From NCBI RefSeq assembly GCF_004124235.1, contig NZ_CP032487.1, forward strand, positions 1,240,001 to 1,304,000: 64,000 nt of DNA, read 5' to 3'. Below, piece by piece: positions 40,787 through 51,290 of this stretch. This stretch comes from Yersinia hibernica (GTDB lineage Bacteria > Pseudomonadota > Gammaproteobacteria > Enterobacterales > Enterobacteriaceae). Both the position numbers and the translations under genes were made by a program. The stretch's first letter is position 1. Each line of letters opens with the position of its first letter. The notes under the pieces are model-generated. The model searched no databases and was not told the origin of the DNA. It was given only the letters and a program-made list of their open reading frames with translations.

Positions 40787-43069
40787 TTATATTGACTGTG
40801 TAAATGTACGGGTAATGACATCCTGCTGCTGTTCTTTAGTCAGCGAGTTGAAACGAACCGCGTAGCCAGAGACACGGATAGTCAATTGCGGATATTTTTC
40901 CGGATTTTCCATCGCGTCTAACAACATTTCACGGTTCATTACGTTCACATTCAGGTGTTGACCACCTTCGATGGACGCCTCGTGATGGAAATAACCATCC
41001 ATCAGACCTGCCAGGTTAGCTTTACGTACTTCGTCATCTTTACCCAGCGCGTTTGGCACGATAGAGAAAGTATAAGAAATACCATCTTTTGCGTAAGCAA
41101 ACGGCAGTTTAGCAACCGAAGTCAGAGAGGCAACAGCGCCTTTCTGGTCGCGGCCGTGCATTGGGTTAGCACCTGGGCCGAATGGAGCACCAGCACGGCG
41201 ACCATCTGGGGTGTTACCTGTTTTCTTACCATAAACCACGTTAGAAGTGATGGTCAGCACCGACTGAGTTGGTACCGCATTGCGGTAAGTACGCAGCTTC
41301 TGAATTTTCTTCATAAAGCGCTCAACCAAATCACATGCGATATCATCAACGCGTGAGTCATTGTTACCAAACTGTGGATATTCGCCTTCGATATTGAAGT
41401 CGATAGCCAAGCCATCAGCATCACGGATGGTGCTTACTTTGGCATATTTGATAGCAGACAGGGAGTCAGCAGCAACAGACAGACCTGCGATACCACACGC
41501 CATAGTACGATAAACATCACGGTCATGCAGTGCCATCAGCGCAGCTTCATAGCTGTACTTATCATGCATATAGTGAATGATGTTCAGTGCTGTAACGTAT
41601 TGTTTAGCCAGCCAATCCATAAAGTGATCCATGCGTTCCATGACTTTGTCATAGTCCAGCACTTCATCCATCATTGGCGCTTCTTTCGGGCCAACCTGGA
41701 TCTTCATTTTTTCGTCAACGCCACCATTGATTGCGTACAACATGGTTTTCGCCAAGTTGGCACGAGCGCCGAAGAACTGCATTTGTTTACCAACAACCAT
41801 TGGGCTGACACAACATGCGATGGCATAGTCATCGTTGTTGAAGTCAGGGCGCATCAGGTCATCGTTTTCATACTGTACAGATGAAGTATCGATAGATACT
41901 TCAGCGGCATATTTTTTGAAATTCAGTGGCAGTTTTTCTGACCACAGAATAGTCATGTTCGGCTCTGGAGACGGCCCCATGGTATACAGGGTGTTCAAGA
42001 AGCGGAAGCTGGTTTTGGTCACCAGAGTACGGCCATCAACGCCCATACCTGCCAGTGATTCAGTTGCCCAGATTGGGTCGCCAGAGAACAGCTCATCATA
42101 CTCAGGGGTACGCAGGAAGCGAACCATACGCAGTTTCATCACCAAATGGTCAATCAATTCCTGCGCTTCAATTTCGGTCAGTTTACCCTCTTTCATGTCA
42201 CGTTCGATGTAAACGTCAAGGAAGGTAGAAACACGGCCGAAGGACATGGCAGCACCGTTCTGGGATTTAACCGCAGCCAGATAGCCGAAGTAAGTCCACT
42301 GTACCGCTTCACGGGCGTTAGTGGCTGGGCCTGAGATATCACAACCATATTTGGCTGCCATTTCTTTGATCTGAGCCAGAGCACGATGCTGTTCAGCAAT
42401 TTCTTCGCGCAACTGGATAGTCATTTCCAGGTCTTTACCGTTTTCCAGGTCATCCTGCAAAGAGTTGAACTGAGCCAGTTTGTCTTTCATCAGGAAGTCG
42501 ATACCGTAAACGGCTACACGACGATAGTCACCGATGATACGCCCACGGCCATACGCATCTGGCAAACCAGTCAGCACACCAGATTTACGGCAGTTCAGGA
42601 TGTCTTTGGTATAAACGTCAAACACACCTTGGTTGTGAGTTTTGCGGTATTCGGTGAAGACTTTTTTCAGTTGTGGGTCAAGTTCACGACCATAAACTTT
42701 GCAAGAGCCTTCTACCATTTTGATGCCGCCGAATGGGATCAGGGCACGTTTCAATGGTTTTTCAGTCTGCAGACCAACAATGGTTTCCAGATCTTTATTA
42801 ATGTAGCCAGCATCGTGTGAAATGATGGTCGCCGCTACGTCGGTATCGAAATCAACTGGCGCATGGGTGCGGTTTTCCAGTTTGATACCTTCCATAACTT
42901 GCGCCCACAACTTGTCGGTCGCTTCGGTAGAGCCGGCAAGAAAAGACTCATCGCCTTCATAAGGAGTGTAGTTTTTCTGGATGAAGTCACGGACGTTGAC
43001 TTCGTTCTGCCAATCACCTTTGGTAAAACCTTGCCATGCTTTGGCCAATTTTTCATTAAGTTCGGTCAT
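40787..43069 (-). CDS. pflB: Formate C-acetyltransferase (pyruvate formate-lyase)
   Basis: This glycyl-radical enzyme converts pyruvate and CoA to acetyl-CoA and formate during anaerobic growth. The 760-residue protein is the E. coli length. The catalytic cysteine pair is in [13 protein letters not shown] (C418-C419 by family numbering) and the radical glycine is G734 in [10 protein letters not shown] near the C terminus. The ATG at 43069 ([15 protein letters not shown]) replaces a longer frame by 23 codons. It lies 52 bp downstream of focA and shares its transcript. Confidence 0.98.
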   Translation of the reverse strand: MTELNEKLAKAWQGFTKGDWQNEVNVRDFIQKNYTPYEGDESFLAGSTEATDKLWAQVMEGIKLENRTHAPVDFDTDVAATIISHDAGYINKDLETIVGLQTEKPLKRALIPFGGIKMVEGSCKVYGRELDPQLKKVFTEYRKTHNQGVFDVYTKDILNCRKSGVLTGLPDAYGRGRIIGDYRRVAVYGIDFLMKDKLAQFNSLQDDLENGKDLEMTIQLREEIAEQHRALAQIKEMAAKYGCDISGPATNAREAVQWTYFGYLAAVKSQNGAAMSFGRVSTFLDVYIERDMKEGKLTEIEAQELIDHLVMKLRMVRFLRTPEYDELFSGDPIWATESLAGMGVDGRTLVTKTSFRFLNTLYTMGPSPEPNMTILWSEKLPLNFKKYAAEVSIDTSSVQYENDDLMRPDFNNDDYAIACCVSPMVVGKQMQFFGARANLAKTMLYAINGGVDEKMKIQVGPKEAPMMDEVLDYDKVMERMDHFMDWLAKQYVTALNIIHYMHDKYSYEAALMALHDRDVYRTMACGIAGLSVAADSLSAIKYAKVSTIRDADGLAIDFNIEGEYPQFGNNDSRVDDIACDLVERFMKKIQKLRTYRNAVPTQSVLTITSNVVYGKKTGNTPDGRRAGAPFGPGANPMHGRDQKGAVASLTSVAKLPFAYAKDGISYTFSIVPNALGKDDEVRKANLAGLMDGYFHHEASIEGGQHLNVNVMNREMLLDAMENPEKYPQLTIRVSGYAVRFNSLTKEQQQDVITRTFTQSI

Positions 43070-43121
43070 AATGCTTCTACCTTTTAATGTGAATTTCTTC
43101 GAAAACCGTGTGCGGCCACAC

Positions 43122-43979
43122 TTAGTGTTGCTGGTCACCGCGCAGATAAATTACCCAGTAAGTCAAACCTACCAATAATCCGCCACCAATGATGTTGCCA
43201 ATAGTGACCGGGATCAGGTTATTAATAATAAAGTGACTTACGGTTAAGTTAGCAAATTGCTCTGGTGCTGCACCTATGGATTGCCAAAACTCAGGCGACG
43301 CAAAGTTTTTAATCACAATAGCCATAGGAATCATAAACATATTGGCGATGCTATGCTCAAAACCGCTGGCAACAAACATTCCCACCGGTAAAATCATCGC
43401 AAACATTTTGTCCATTATGGTACGGCCGGAGTAACTCATCCAAACCGCCAGGCAAACCATTAAGTTAGCCAAAATCCCCAAACATACTGCTTCAATAAAA
43501 GTATGGTGCATTTTGTGGTCAGCGGTTTGTAAAACATTCAAACCCCATTGCCCATTTGCCACAGTATATTGGCCCGCGAACCAAATCAGGCACACGAAAA
43601 ACAGCGCACCGAACAGATTCCCGATATAAACATTAACCCAGTTGCATCCCAGTTGACGCCAGGTAATTCGGCCACTGGCTTTGGCGACAGTTGTGAGCAC
43701 GGTAGAAGTGAAAAGGTCACCACCACATACCACCACTAACATCAGCCCCAAGGAGAAACAAATCCCCCCCACCAACTTGGCGAAGCCGAAAGGTACGCCC
43801 GCGGTACCGGTGGTTGCTGTAATATAAAAAACAAACGCAATTGAAATAAACACACCAGCAGTAATCGCTAAATAAAAGGTTTTTAGCGGATGCTTGGTGG
43901 CTTTATAGACACCGGCATCTTCGGCCACTTTAGCCATTGCCGCAGGTAATAATGCATCGAAGGGGTTGTCAGCTTTCAC
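43122..43979 (-). CDS. focA: Formate channel FocA
   Basis: This pentameric inner-membrane formate channel of the FNT family exports formate made by PflB and can re-import it at low pH. The 285-residue protein has six membrane helices with the conserved [17 protein letters not shown] (gating histidine region) and [16 protein letters not shown]. The start is a GTG at 43979 (reads [15 protein letters not shown]) with GAGAGAG a few bases upstream; the N-terminal helix interacts with PflB in E. coli. It is the first gene of focA-pflB, preceded by a 541-bp regulatory region with an FNR site. Confidence 0.97.
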   Translation of the reverse strand: MKADNPFDALLPAAMAKVAEDAGVYKATKHPLKTFYLAITAGVFISIAFVFYITATTGTAGVPFGFAKLVGGICFSLGLMLVVVCGGDLFTSTVLTTVAKASGRITWRQLGCNWVNVYIGNLFGALFFVCLIWFAGQYTVANGQWGLNVLQTADHKMHHTFIEAVCLGILANLMVCLAVWMSYSGRTIMDKMFAMILPVGMFVASGFEHSIANMFMIPMAIVIKNFASPEFWQSIGAAPEQFANLTVSHFIINNLIPVTIGNIIGGGLLVGLTYWVIYLRGDQQH

Positions 43980-44044
43980 ACTAACTCTCTCTTAAGGGTT
44001 AATAAAGCACAACGAGATACTAGCAAAGCAGTATAGCGTGAAAA

Positions 44045-44058
44045 TTGATATGGATCAT
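44045..44058. promoter_or_regulatory. FNR site upstream of focA
   Basis: TTGATATGGATCAT fits TTGAT-N4-ATCAA at nine of ten positions. It is centred about 72 bp before the focA GTG, a suitable place for activation of the nearest focA promoter. Confidence 0.65.
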
Positions 44059-44439
44059 ATTGCGCGAGTTTAGTTCGCGATAAAACACTACAAAATGTGT
44101 GCTTAATGAGGTTAATTCATTGATTTTTAAAGTGAAAAAATATTTTAAGATTTACAAAAAATTTTGATTGGACTGTTTTAAAGCCGTTGAGAACGTTAAC
44201 TAAAAGTGCTGTTTGTAGCTATTTTCATTATTCTCCGTCATTAAAAATTAACTATTTATTCACCTATTTTTTTGTTTTATCTGATTGGCAAATAATGCTT
44301 GTTTAAAGGTGCTGTATTTTGCCTTCAGCGGCGTCAGAAAATAACGTTTTTTTATGACAAAAACAATTGTTGGCTTGAGTCGTGGGTATTTATTTTAAGC
44401 CGGAGTAATGGCAGGAATTAAAAGCGGTGAGATAGTGAG

Positions 44440-44514
44440 AGATAACAAAGCGGCATTTGCCGCTTTTCTGATTTGATGACTGCCCGATAGACGCATCACT
44501 GAAATCTATCGGGC
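44440..44514 (-). terminator. Two tandem terminator hairpins downstream of ycaO
   Basis: The first stem pairs GCCCGATAGA (44482-44491) with TCTATCGGGC (44505-44514), ten perfect pairs. The second pairs AAAGCGGC (44447-44454) with GCCGCTTT (44459-44466) and is followed on the minus strand by GTTATC. Both lie within 75 bp of the ycaO stop. Confidence 0.7.
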
Positions 44515-44520
44515 AAGTAA

Positions 44521-46287
44521 TTACTCGCTTTTGGCCCAATAACGGCGCTTAGCCGCCTGCAATTTAGCATAAGCACCCAGCAATGCCTGATGTGCCGGCA
44601 GGGCTTTGAGATCGGCATCAACACTGAATAAGCCGTTAAAACGCTCTTCAGCGGCAATGGCGGCAGACGCGGCATCTACCGCTTCTTGGCCATACATTTT
44701 CACAAACGCGCCATAATACTGTGCGGCATCACGCTCTGGCTCCTGAGTCAGCAACAGCAGGGTTTGCAGGCAACGGTAATAGTTTGCTTGTTTCGCAGTG
44801 AAAACCGATGAGTTGAAATCTTGTGTCCACTCAACCCAAATCAGCGCCTGCTCCAAATCACCACCTGCCAATGCCAGCATGGATTTCAGCTCACCCACGC
44901 GCAAGGTATACCAGCCGTTATCCTTGCCCGAGGCGATCCCGAGCAGCTCGCGTACCCGGGCAAAATCGTCCAGCCCGTCGTCATCCAATTTCTGAATGAG
45001 TTCTAAATACTGTTCTGGTTGCCAATCACTGTCTGGCAGGGCCAGTAGGGTGTCACGCAGATGCACGCCCATGGTGTTATTGGCCATCAGCAAATCTTCT
45101 GCCGGGTAAATATCGGACATCCCTGGCACCAGAATGCGGCAAGCATACACGCCAAGATGTTCATAATCAGCGATATACACTTCGGCATCTTCCTGTTTGA
45201 AGATGGCCATCAAGGTGGCGAACTCTGCTTCAGTGGTGCCTTTAAAACTCCAATCTACAAATGGATAGTCGGCATCTTCTTTAAACATATCCCAGCTGAT
45301 TAAGCCGCTTGAATCGATAAAGTGGGTTTCCAGATTGGTATGCTCAGCCACTTCTTCATCATCAAAGGTGGGCGCAGTAAACACATCTAAATCTTTGAGG
45401 CTACGGCCTTGCAATAACTCGGTCACGGTACGCTCAAGGGCGACACCAAAGTCTGGATGTGCACCAAACGAGGCAAAACAGGTGCCATTTGAGGGGTTAA
45501 ACAGCACCACACAGATGACCGGATAAGCGCCACCCAAAGAAGCATCGTAAGAGAGAATTGGGAAACCTTCTTCCTCCAGTTTGGCGATAGCTTCCACCAC
45601 CCCCGGATAGCGATTTAACACCTCCGCAGGGATTTCCGGCAAGCTGATGGACTCGGCAATAATGCGATTTTTCACCGAACGTTCAAACACTTCAGACAAT
45701 GCTTGCACGCGGGCTTCGTTAGCGGTGTTCCCGGCAGACATGCCGTTTGAAACATACAGATTGCCGATAATATTCATTGGAATATAGACGGTTTCTAAAT
45801 CTGACTGGCGGGTGAAAGGCAATGAGCAGATACCCCGCGTGGCATTACCTGACTGTAAATCCACCAGATCACTGGCCAGCAACTCTTGCTCTGGATCGTA
45901 AAACGCCAACAGACGCTGATCCAAAATCCCCTCTGGCAGTAAGTCATCTTCAGGGATAGGGAACCATTTTTCATTCGGATAATGAACGAAATCACCCTCC
46001 GCAATCGCTTTACCCAGATAAAAATCGGCGAAGAAATAGTTAGTGGACAAACGCTCGAAATATTCACCCAAGGCCGAGGCCAGTGCCGCTTTCTTGCTGG
46101 CACCTTTACCGTTGGTAAAGCACAGCGGGCAGTCACGGTCGCGGATATGTACCGACCAAACGTGAGGAACTGGGTTCAGCCAAGAGGCTTCTTCAATATT
46201 AAAACCGAGGTCGCTCAGTTTTTGCTGAAAACGGGAGATGGAGTCTTCCAGCGCGGCGTCTTTGCCGGGAATAAAGGTTTGGGTCAT
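44521..46287 (-). CDS. ycaO: Ribosomal protein S12 methylthiotransferase accessory factor YcaO
   Basis: This founding member of the YcaO family contains an ATP-dependent YcaO domain and assists RimO in beta-methylthiolation of ribosomal protein S12; it also affects biofilm formation. The 588-residue protein has the YcaO core (GKGASKKAALASALGEYFERL, NGMSAGNTANEARVQALSEVFER and SFGAHPDFGVALERTVTELLQGR) in residues 1-400 and a C-terminal helical repeat-like region from about 410. The ATG at 46287 (MTQTFIPGKDAALEDSI) matches E. coli; an in-frame ATG three codons upstream is possible. It is divergent from ansB. Confidence 0.95.
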   Translation of the reverse strand: MTQTFIPGKDAALEDSISRFQQKLSDLGFNIEEASWLNPVPHVWSVHIRDRDCPLCFTNGKGASKKAALASALGEYFERLSTNYFFADFYLGKAIAEGDFVHYPNEKWFPIPEDDLLPEGILDQRLLAFYDPEQELLASDLVDLQSGNATRGICSLPFTRQSDLETVYIPMNIIGNLYVSNGMSAGNTANEARVQALSEVFERSVKNRIIAESISLPEIPAEVLNRYPGVVEAIAKLEEEGFPILSYDASLGGAYPVICVVLFNPSNGTCFASFGAHPDFGVALERTVTELLQGRSLKDLDVFTAPTFDDEEVAEHTNLETHFIDSSGLISWDMFKEDADYPFVDWSFKGTTEAEFATLMAIFKQEDAEVYIADYEHLGVYACRILVPGMSDIYPAEDLLMANNTMGVHLRDTLLALPDSDWQPEQYLELIQKLDDDGLDDFARVRELLGIASGKDNGWYTLRVGELKSMLALAGGDLEQALIWVEWTQDFNSSVFTAKQANYYRCLQTLLLLTQEPERDAAQYYGAFVKMYGQEAVDAASAAIAAEERFNGLFSVDADLKALPAHQALLGAYAKLQAAKRRYWAKSE

Positions 46288-46435
46288 GGTCTTCACTTTT
46301 TGGCGGTACTAAAAACGCGCAATCATACGGGTTTTTAGTTAATAGCTCCATGTATTCCTAAAGCACAGTAAATGTCACAGTTTTGATGTGGATATTCCGG
46401 ATAATTCACTAGCTTATAAATAATGGAGTCATAAT

Positions 46436-47473
46436 ATGAAATCTATAAAGCTAACTGTCTTAGCCGGAATCTTAGCAGGGATCAGCGGTTCGGCCTTTGC
46501 TCTGCCCAATATTACTTTATTGGCCACCGGGGGAACTATCGCCGGTGGCGGCGATTCAGCCACTAAATCTAACTATACTGCCGGTAAACTGGGGGTTGAT
46601 ACCCTGGTCAATGCGGTGCCGGAAATGAAAAAACTCGCGAATATCCAAGGTGAGCAAGTTGTGAACATTGGTTCTCAGGATATGAATGACGAAGTGTGGC
46701 TGAAGTTGGCCAAAAAAATTAATGCGGATTGTGGCAAAACCGACGGATTCGTCATTACCCATGGGACGGATACCTTGGAGGAAACCGCTTATTTTATCGA
46801 CTTAACCGTCAATTGTGACAAACCCGTGGTGATGGTTGGGGCAATGCGCCCAGCCACGGCACTGGGTGCGGATGGCCCGCTGAATCTTTATAACGCCGTG
46901 GTGGTCGCCAGTGACGCCAACTCAGCTAAGCGCGGGGTGCTGGTCGCGATGAATGATCAGATACTGGCTGGCCGCGATGTGATGAAAACCAATACCACCT
47001 CGGTGCAAACTTTCCAGTCATCCAATACGGGCCCACTGGGTTATATCTATGATGGCAAAGTGAATTATCTGCACCAGCCTGCACCACAGCCGCCAGCATT
47101 TGATATCAGTAAACTGAATGAGTTACCGAAAGTTGGCATTATTTATAACTATGCTAATGCATCTGATCTACCCGCTAAGGCATTGATTGCGGATGGCTAT
47201 AAAGGGATTGTCAGTGCCGGTGTTGGCAATGGTAATCTTTATCACTCAGTGTTCGATACGCTGGCTACAGCTGCTCATAATGGTGTCGCCGTGGTGCGCT
47301 CATCCCGTGTACCCACTGGCTCTACCACCGAAGATGCGGAAGTTGATGATAGCAAATATGGCTTTGTTGCTTCTGGCGCACTCAATCCACAAAAAGCACG
47401 GGTATTGCTGCAATTAGCATTAACCCAAACCCAGAAGCCACAAGAAATTCAAAAATTATTCCACACGTATTGA
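46436..47473 (+). CDS. ansB: Periplasmic L-asparaginase, type II
   Basis: This secreted enzyme hydrolyses L-asparagine to aspartate and ammonia, with lesser glutaminase activity. The 345-residue precursor has a signal peptide of 22 residues (ending SAFA) and mature start LPNITLLATGGTIAGGG, whose T34 is the first catalytic threonine. The second catalytic motif is the THGTDTLEETAYF threonine-aspartate pair, and a lysine lies in MVGAMRPATALGADGPLN. In E. coli ansB lies elsewhere on the chromosome, so its place between ycaO and serC is a rearrangement from my recall. A weak FNR-like half site lies at 46383-46396. Confidence 0.95.
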   Translation: MKSIKLTVLAGILAGISGSAFALPNITLLATGGTIAGGGDSATKSNYTAGKLGVDTLVNAVPEMKKLANIQGEQVVNIGSQDMNDEVWLKLAKKINADCGKTDGFVITHGTDTLEETAYFIDLTVNCDKPVVMVGAMRPATALGADGPLNLYNAVVVASDANSAKRGVLVAMNDQILAGRDVMKTNTTSVQTFQSSNTGPLGYIYDGKVNYLHQPAPQPPAFDISKLNELPKVGIIYNYANASDLPAKALIADGYKGIVSAGVGNGNLYHSVFDTLATAAHNGVAVVRSSRVPTGSTTEDAEVDDSKYGFVASGALNPQKARVLLQLALTQTQKPQEIQKLFHTY

Positions 47474-47486
47474 TATAGCCAATCTA

Positions 47487-47515
47487 TGACGGAGGTTTCG
47501 GCCTCCGTATCTCTA
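47487..47515 (+). terminator. Terminator downstream of ansB
   Basis: ACGGAGG (47489-47495) pairs with CCTCCGT (47502-47508), followed by ATCTCT. It lies about 16 bp after the ansB stop. Confidence 0.6.
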
Positions 47516-47647
47516 GTCTGATCCCTCATACCGATTGAAGAGTTTCTCTGTTGTTCGCGAATAACCGTTGCAGCAGGCGGACTCGAATGATAAAACCGAG
47601 TGATGGGTTATAACGATGGCAATCTCAGTAGAGTGTGGTGAGGGGAA

Positions 47648-48733
47648 ATGACACAGGTTTATAATTTTAGTGCAGGGCCTGCAATGCTGCCGGTTGAAGT
47701 TTTACGTCGTGCAGAACAGGAATTACGTAACTGGCATGGTCTGGGTACGTCAGTCATGGAAATCAGTCACCGCAGCAAAGAATTTATGCAGGTGGCTGAA
47801 GAGGCAGAGAAAGATCTGCGTGATTTGATGCAGATACCCGCCAATTATAATGTGTTATTTTGCCATGGTGGTGCGCGCGCGCAGTTTGCGGCAGTTCCAC
47901 TGAACTTGCTCGGCGACTGTAACAGTGCTGATTACATTGATGGTGGTTATTGGGCGCACAGTGCGGTCACCGAAGCCAAGAAGTATTGCACGCCGAATGT
48001 GATTGATGTGACGACTCACGATAACGGCGTGACAGGCATTCAACCGATGAAACAATGGAAGTTGAGTGATAATGCCGCCTATATCCATTATTGCCCGAAT
48101 GAAACCATCGACGGGCTTGCTATCAATGAAGCACCTGATTTTGGTAACAAAGTGGTGGTTGCCGATTACTCCTCATCCATTCTTTCCCGCCCGATTGATG
48201 TTAGCCGCTACGGCGTTATTTATGCCGGAGCCCAGAAGAATATCGGCCCCGCCGGTCTGACCGTGGTCATCGTACGTGATGACTTACTCGGCAAGGCTCG
48301 CCCTGAACTGCCGTCAATTCTTGATTATAAGGTTCTGGCAGACAACGATTCTATGTTCAATACCCCACCCACTTTTGCTTGGTATCTGTCTGGCCTGGTA
48401 TTTAAGTGGCTGAAAGAGCAGGGTGGTTTGGGCGAAATGGAAAAACGTAATCAGGCCAAAGCTGAATTACTGTATGGCGCAATTGACCGCACTGGCTTCT
48501 ATCGCAATCAGATAGCAGCGGCCAATCGCTCTTGGATGAATGTGCCGTTCCAAATGTTAGACCCTGCGCTGGACAAGTTATTCTTAAGTGAAGCCGAAGC
48601 CCAAGGGTTGCAAGCTTTAAAAGGCCACCGAGTTGCCGGCGGGATGCGCGCTTCTATTTATAACGCCATGCCAATTGAAGGCGTTAAAGCATTAACCGAT
48701 TTTATGGCTGACTTTGAACGTCGCCATGGTTGA
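47648..48733 (+). CDS. serC: Phosphoserine aminotransferase
   Basis: This PLP enzyme acts in serine synthesis (3-phosphohydroxypyruvate to phosphoserine) and in pyridoxine synthesis. The 361-residue protein starts [16 protein letters not shown] and has [16 protein letters not shown], the PLP lysine K197 in [13 protein letters not shown], and the C-terminal [17 protein letters not shown]. Length is that of the family. aroA follows on the same strand, as in E. coli where serC-aroA is an operon, but a hairpin lies in the gap here. Confidence 0.97.
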   Translation: MTQVYNFSAGPAMLPVEVLRRAEQELRNWHGLGTSVMEISHRSKEFMQVAEEAEKDLRDLMQIPANYNVLFCHGGARAQFAAVPLNLLGDCNSADYIDGGYWAHSAVTEAKKYCTPNVIDVTTHDNGVTGIQPMKQWKLSDNAAYIHYCPNETIDGLAINEAPDFGNKVVVADYSSSILSRPIDVSRYGVIYAGAQKNIGPAGLTVVIVRDDLLGKARPELPSILDYKVLADNDSMFNTPPTFAWYLSGLVFKWLKEQGGLGEMEKRNQAKAELLYGAIDRTGFYRNQIAAANRSWMNVPFQMLDPALDKLFLSEAEAQGLQALKGHRVAGGMRASIYNAMPIEGVKALTDFMADFERRHG

Positions 48734-48805
48734 TCTGGTTGTGTGCCGATTCATCGTCATGATTTAAATCACTATTTATTTATAAGTGATAATAATTTAT
48801 TAGTA

Positions 48806-48840
48806 ACAACAGCCTCGCCCTGCGCGGGGCTGTTGCTCAT
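48806..48840 (+). terminator. Hairpin between serC and aroA
   Basis: AACAGCC and GGCTGTT arms (about 48807-48836) form a stem with inner GC-rich pairing, placed just before the aroA ribosome-binding region. It resembles an intercistronic attenuator; the T-run is weak. Confidence 0.55.
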
Positions 48841-48864
48841 AAAAGATTGGAGAGTGCTGTTCCC

Positions 48865-50151
48865 ATGCTGGAATCCCTGACTTTACAACCCATTGCCCTG
48901 ATTAATGGCACCGTTAACTTACCCGGCTCTAAAAGTGTTTCTAACCGGGCACTTCTTCTGGCAGCGCTGGCTGAGGGGACCACCCGGTTAGACAACTTAT
49001 TAGACAGTGATGACATCCGTCATATGCTCAATGCCCTTGAGGCATTAGGGGTAAACATCCGTCTTTCTGCTGACAGTACCTGCTGTGAAGTTGATGGACT
49101 TGGCGGCCAACTGGTTGCCGGGCAGCCGCTGGAACTGTTCTTGGGTAATGCCGGCACCGCAATGCGCCCATTGGCGGCGGCACTGTGTTTGGGCAATAGT
49201 GATATTGTCTTGACGGGTGAACCGCGTATGAAAGAGCGGCCCATTGGTCACTTAGTGGATGCATTACGTCAGGGTGGCGCGCAGATTGATTATCTCGAGC
49301 AAGAAAACTACCCGCCATTGCGTCTGCGTGGTGGTTTCCGTGGTGGAAAACTGACCGTGGATGGCAGTGTTTCCAGCCAATTTCTGACGGCACTCTTGAT
49401 GACTGCCCCGCTGGCTGAACAAGATACGGATATTCAGATTCAAGGGGAGTTGGTGTCCAAACCTTACATCGACATTACTCTGCATCTAATGAAAACTTTC
49501 GGTGTGGATGTTGAACATGAAAACTATCAGGTTTTCCACATTAAAGGCGGGCAGACCTATCACTCACCGGGGACATATCTGGTTGAGGGCGATGCATCAT
49601 CAGCCTCTTATTTTCTCGCCGCCGCCGCTATTAAAGGCGGAACTGTGCGCGTGACCGGTATCGGCAAGAAAAGCGTGCAAGGTGATACCCAATTTGCTGA
49701 TGTGCTGGAGAAAATGGGGGCTAAAGTGAGCTGGGGTGATGATTATATCGAGTGCAGCCGGGGGGAATTACACGGCATTGATATGGACATGAACCATATT
49801 CCAGATGCGGCGATGACCATTGCCACCACTGCATTATTTGCCGACGGCCCGACGGTTATACGTAATATCTATAATTGGCGAGTCAAAGAAACTGACCGGT
49901 TATCCGCGATGGCAACGGAATTGAGAAAAGTCGGTGCCGAAGTGGAAGAGGGGCAAGATTACATTCGCGTGGTACCTCCTGCACAGTTAATAGCTGCAGA
50001 AATAGGGACTTATAATGATCACCGCATGGCGATGTGTTTCTCTCTGGTGGCTTTATCTGATACGCCGGTGACTATCCTTGACCCTAAATGTACGGCTAAG
50101 ACGTTCCCTGACTACTTCAAACAACTGGCTCGTTTGAGTCAAAGGGCTTAA
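48865..50151 (+). CDS. aroA: 3-phosphoshikimate 1-carboxyvinyltransferase (EPSP synthase)
   Basis: This enzyme joins shikimate-3-phosphate and PEP in the sixth step of chorismate synthesis; it is the glyphosate target. The 428-residue protein has [20 protein letters not shown], the [20 protein letters not shown] motif with class I residues G96 and P101-type spacing, and [17 protein letters not shown]. Near the end it has [17 protein letters not shown]. The ATG at 48865 matches E. coli ([10 protein letters not shown] against [11 protein letters not shown]); the longer frame begins at a TTG six codons earlier. A strong hairpin follows at 50188-50222. Confidence 0.97.
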   Translation: MLESLTLQPIALINGTVNLPGSKSVSNRALLLAALAEGTTRLDNLLDSDDIRHMLNALEALGVNIRLSADSTCCEVDGLGGQLVAGQPLELFLGNAGTAMRPLAAALCLGNSDIVLTGEPRMKERPIGHLVDALRQGGAQIDYLEQENYPPLRLRGGFRGGKLTVDGSVSSQFLTALLMTAPLAEQDTDIQIQGELVSKPYIDITLHLMKTFGVDVEHENYQVFHIKGGQTYHSPGTYLVEGDASSASYFLAAAAIKGGTVRVTGIGKKSVQGDTQFADVLEKMGAKVSWGDDYIECSRGELHGIDMDMNHIPDAAMTIATTALFADGPTVIRNIYNWRVKETDRLSAMATELRKVGAEVEEGQDYIRVVPPAQLIAAEIGTYNDHRMAMCFSLVALSDTPVTILDPKCTAKTFPDYFKQLARLSQRA

Positions 50152-50185
50152 TCGTCAGCCAGGAATGGTGCCGCTTGGCACCCAT

Positions 50186-50230
50186 AATTACGTTAGCAGG
50201 GGCGATGCTCCTGCTAACGTAAATTATTGG
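50186..50230 (+). terminator. Terminator-like hairpin downstream of aroA
   Basis: TTACGTTAGCAGG (50188-50200) pairs with CCTGCTAACGTAA (50210-50222), 13 perfect pairs with a 9-nt loop, followed by ATTATT. It lies 36 bp after the aroA stop. Confidence 0.65.
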
Positions 50231-50361
50231 CGTCGATGACGATGCAAAAATAAATATTTTCCTTTCTATCTTTCCCATCTCTTCTACACTTCTGCTATCG
50301 CCTATGGTTTTATTTTCAGCAACTAAACCACCGCAGGGTAACAGTTCACCCCGATGCAGCG

Positions 50362-50367
50362 TATAAT
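50362..50367 (+). promoter_or_regulatory. Likely -10 element for the cmk-rpsA transcript
   Basis: A perfect TATAAT lies 62 bp before the cmk ATG. The -35 at the normal spacing is weak (TAACAG-like). No other promoter-like element was seen in the 278-bp gap. Confidence 0.5.
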
Positions 50368-50429
50368 ACTGCTCCTGTGTTTGCCCTGCCGGGTAGACAA
50401 GAGGTTTTGCCTACCGAAAGGAGAGATAA

Positions 50430-51122
50430 ATGACGGCATCAGCCCCGGTGATAACCGTTGATGGACCAAGTGGTGCAGGTAAAGGGACGCTTTGCAAAGC
50501 ATTGGCTGAATCGTTGGACTGGCGTTTGCTAGATTCCGGTGCGATATACCGTGTTTTAGCTTTGGCGGCGTTGCATCATCAGGTCGATATCAGCACCGAA
50601 GAGGCATTAGTTCCACTGGCTGCACATCTCGATGTTCGTTTTGTCTCACAAAATGGGCAGTTAAAAGTGATTTTAGAAGGTGAGGACGTCAGTAATGAGA
50701 TCCGCACTGAAACTGTGGGGAACACGGCATCTCAAGCGGCGGCTTTTCCGCGTGTACGTGAAGCTTTACTGCGTCGTCAGCGAGCTTTCCGTGAACCTCC
50801 GGGCCTGATTGCTGATGGTCGCGACATGGGAACAGTGGTCTTTCCCGATGCACCGGTGAAAATATTTCTGGATGCAAGTTCGCAAGAACGCGCACACAGG
50901 CGCATGCTACAGTTGCAGGAAAAGGGGTTTAATGTTAACTTTGAACGTCTTTTGTCCGAGATACAGGAGCGAGATGATCGCGATCGTAATCGGGCTATTG
51001 CACCTTTAGTCCCCGCTGCAGATGCGTTGGTACTGGATTCAACCAGTATGTCCATCGAGCAGGTGATCGAACAGGCGCTGGCTTATGCCCAACGAATTCT
51101 TGCGTTGCCGTTAAAAAAATAA
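50430..51122 (+). CDS. cmk: Cytidylate kinase
   Basis: This enzyme phosphorylates CMP and dCMP for nucleotide recycling. The 230-residue protein has the P-loop [10 protein letters not shown] (residues 11-20), the CMP-binding stretch [38 protein letters not shown] and the lid region [14 protein letters not shown]. It is about three residues longer than the E. coli enzyme. A GGAGAG ribosome-binding site precedes the ATG. rpsA follows after 168 bp, the usual arrangement. Confidence 0.97.
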   Translation: MTASAPVITVDGPSGAGKGTLCKALAESLDWRLLDSGAIYRVLALAALHHQVDISTEEALVPLAAHLDVRFVSQNGQLKVILEGEDVSNEIRTETVGNTASQAAAFPRVREALLRRQRAFREPPGLIADGRDMGTVVFPDAPVKIFLDASSQERAHRRMLQLQEKGFNVNFERLLSEIQERDDRDRNRAIAPLVPAADALVLDSTSMSIEQVIEQALAYAQRILALPLKK

Positions 51123-51290
51123 CGACAATGCAGTCAGTTCTGAGCTCACAACGATTTATTTTTTAAATAAAATTATTGTTGATGAGCACTTTAACCTTGC
51201 TGCAAGGATGTGTGGCGAGGCATGTGAAACAACCCCATCCGGCGGGATGCTAGATGGACGTTAAACTTAAGAATCCTGAAGATTATTAAC

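Larger units (their letters stand above)
43980..44520. other. Long regulatory region upstream of focA-pflB
   Basis: This 541-bp region has no gene. It contains a near-perfect FNR site (44045-44058), very AT-rich tracts from 44100 to 44360, and, at its right end, two hairpins that end ycaO transcription (44447-44466 and 44482-44514). In E. coli the focA-pfl operon has several promoters spread over a similarly long region. Confidence 0.6.

Noticed and set aside
46383..46396. FNR site before ansB
   Set aside because: Only one half (TTGAT) is good; the other half reads ATATT. It is mentioned with ansB but not claimed as a feature.
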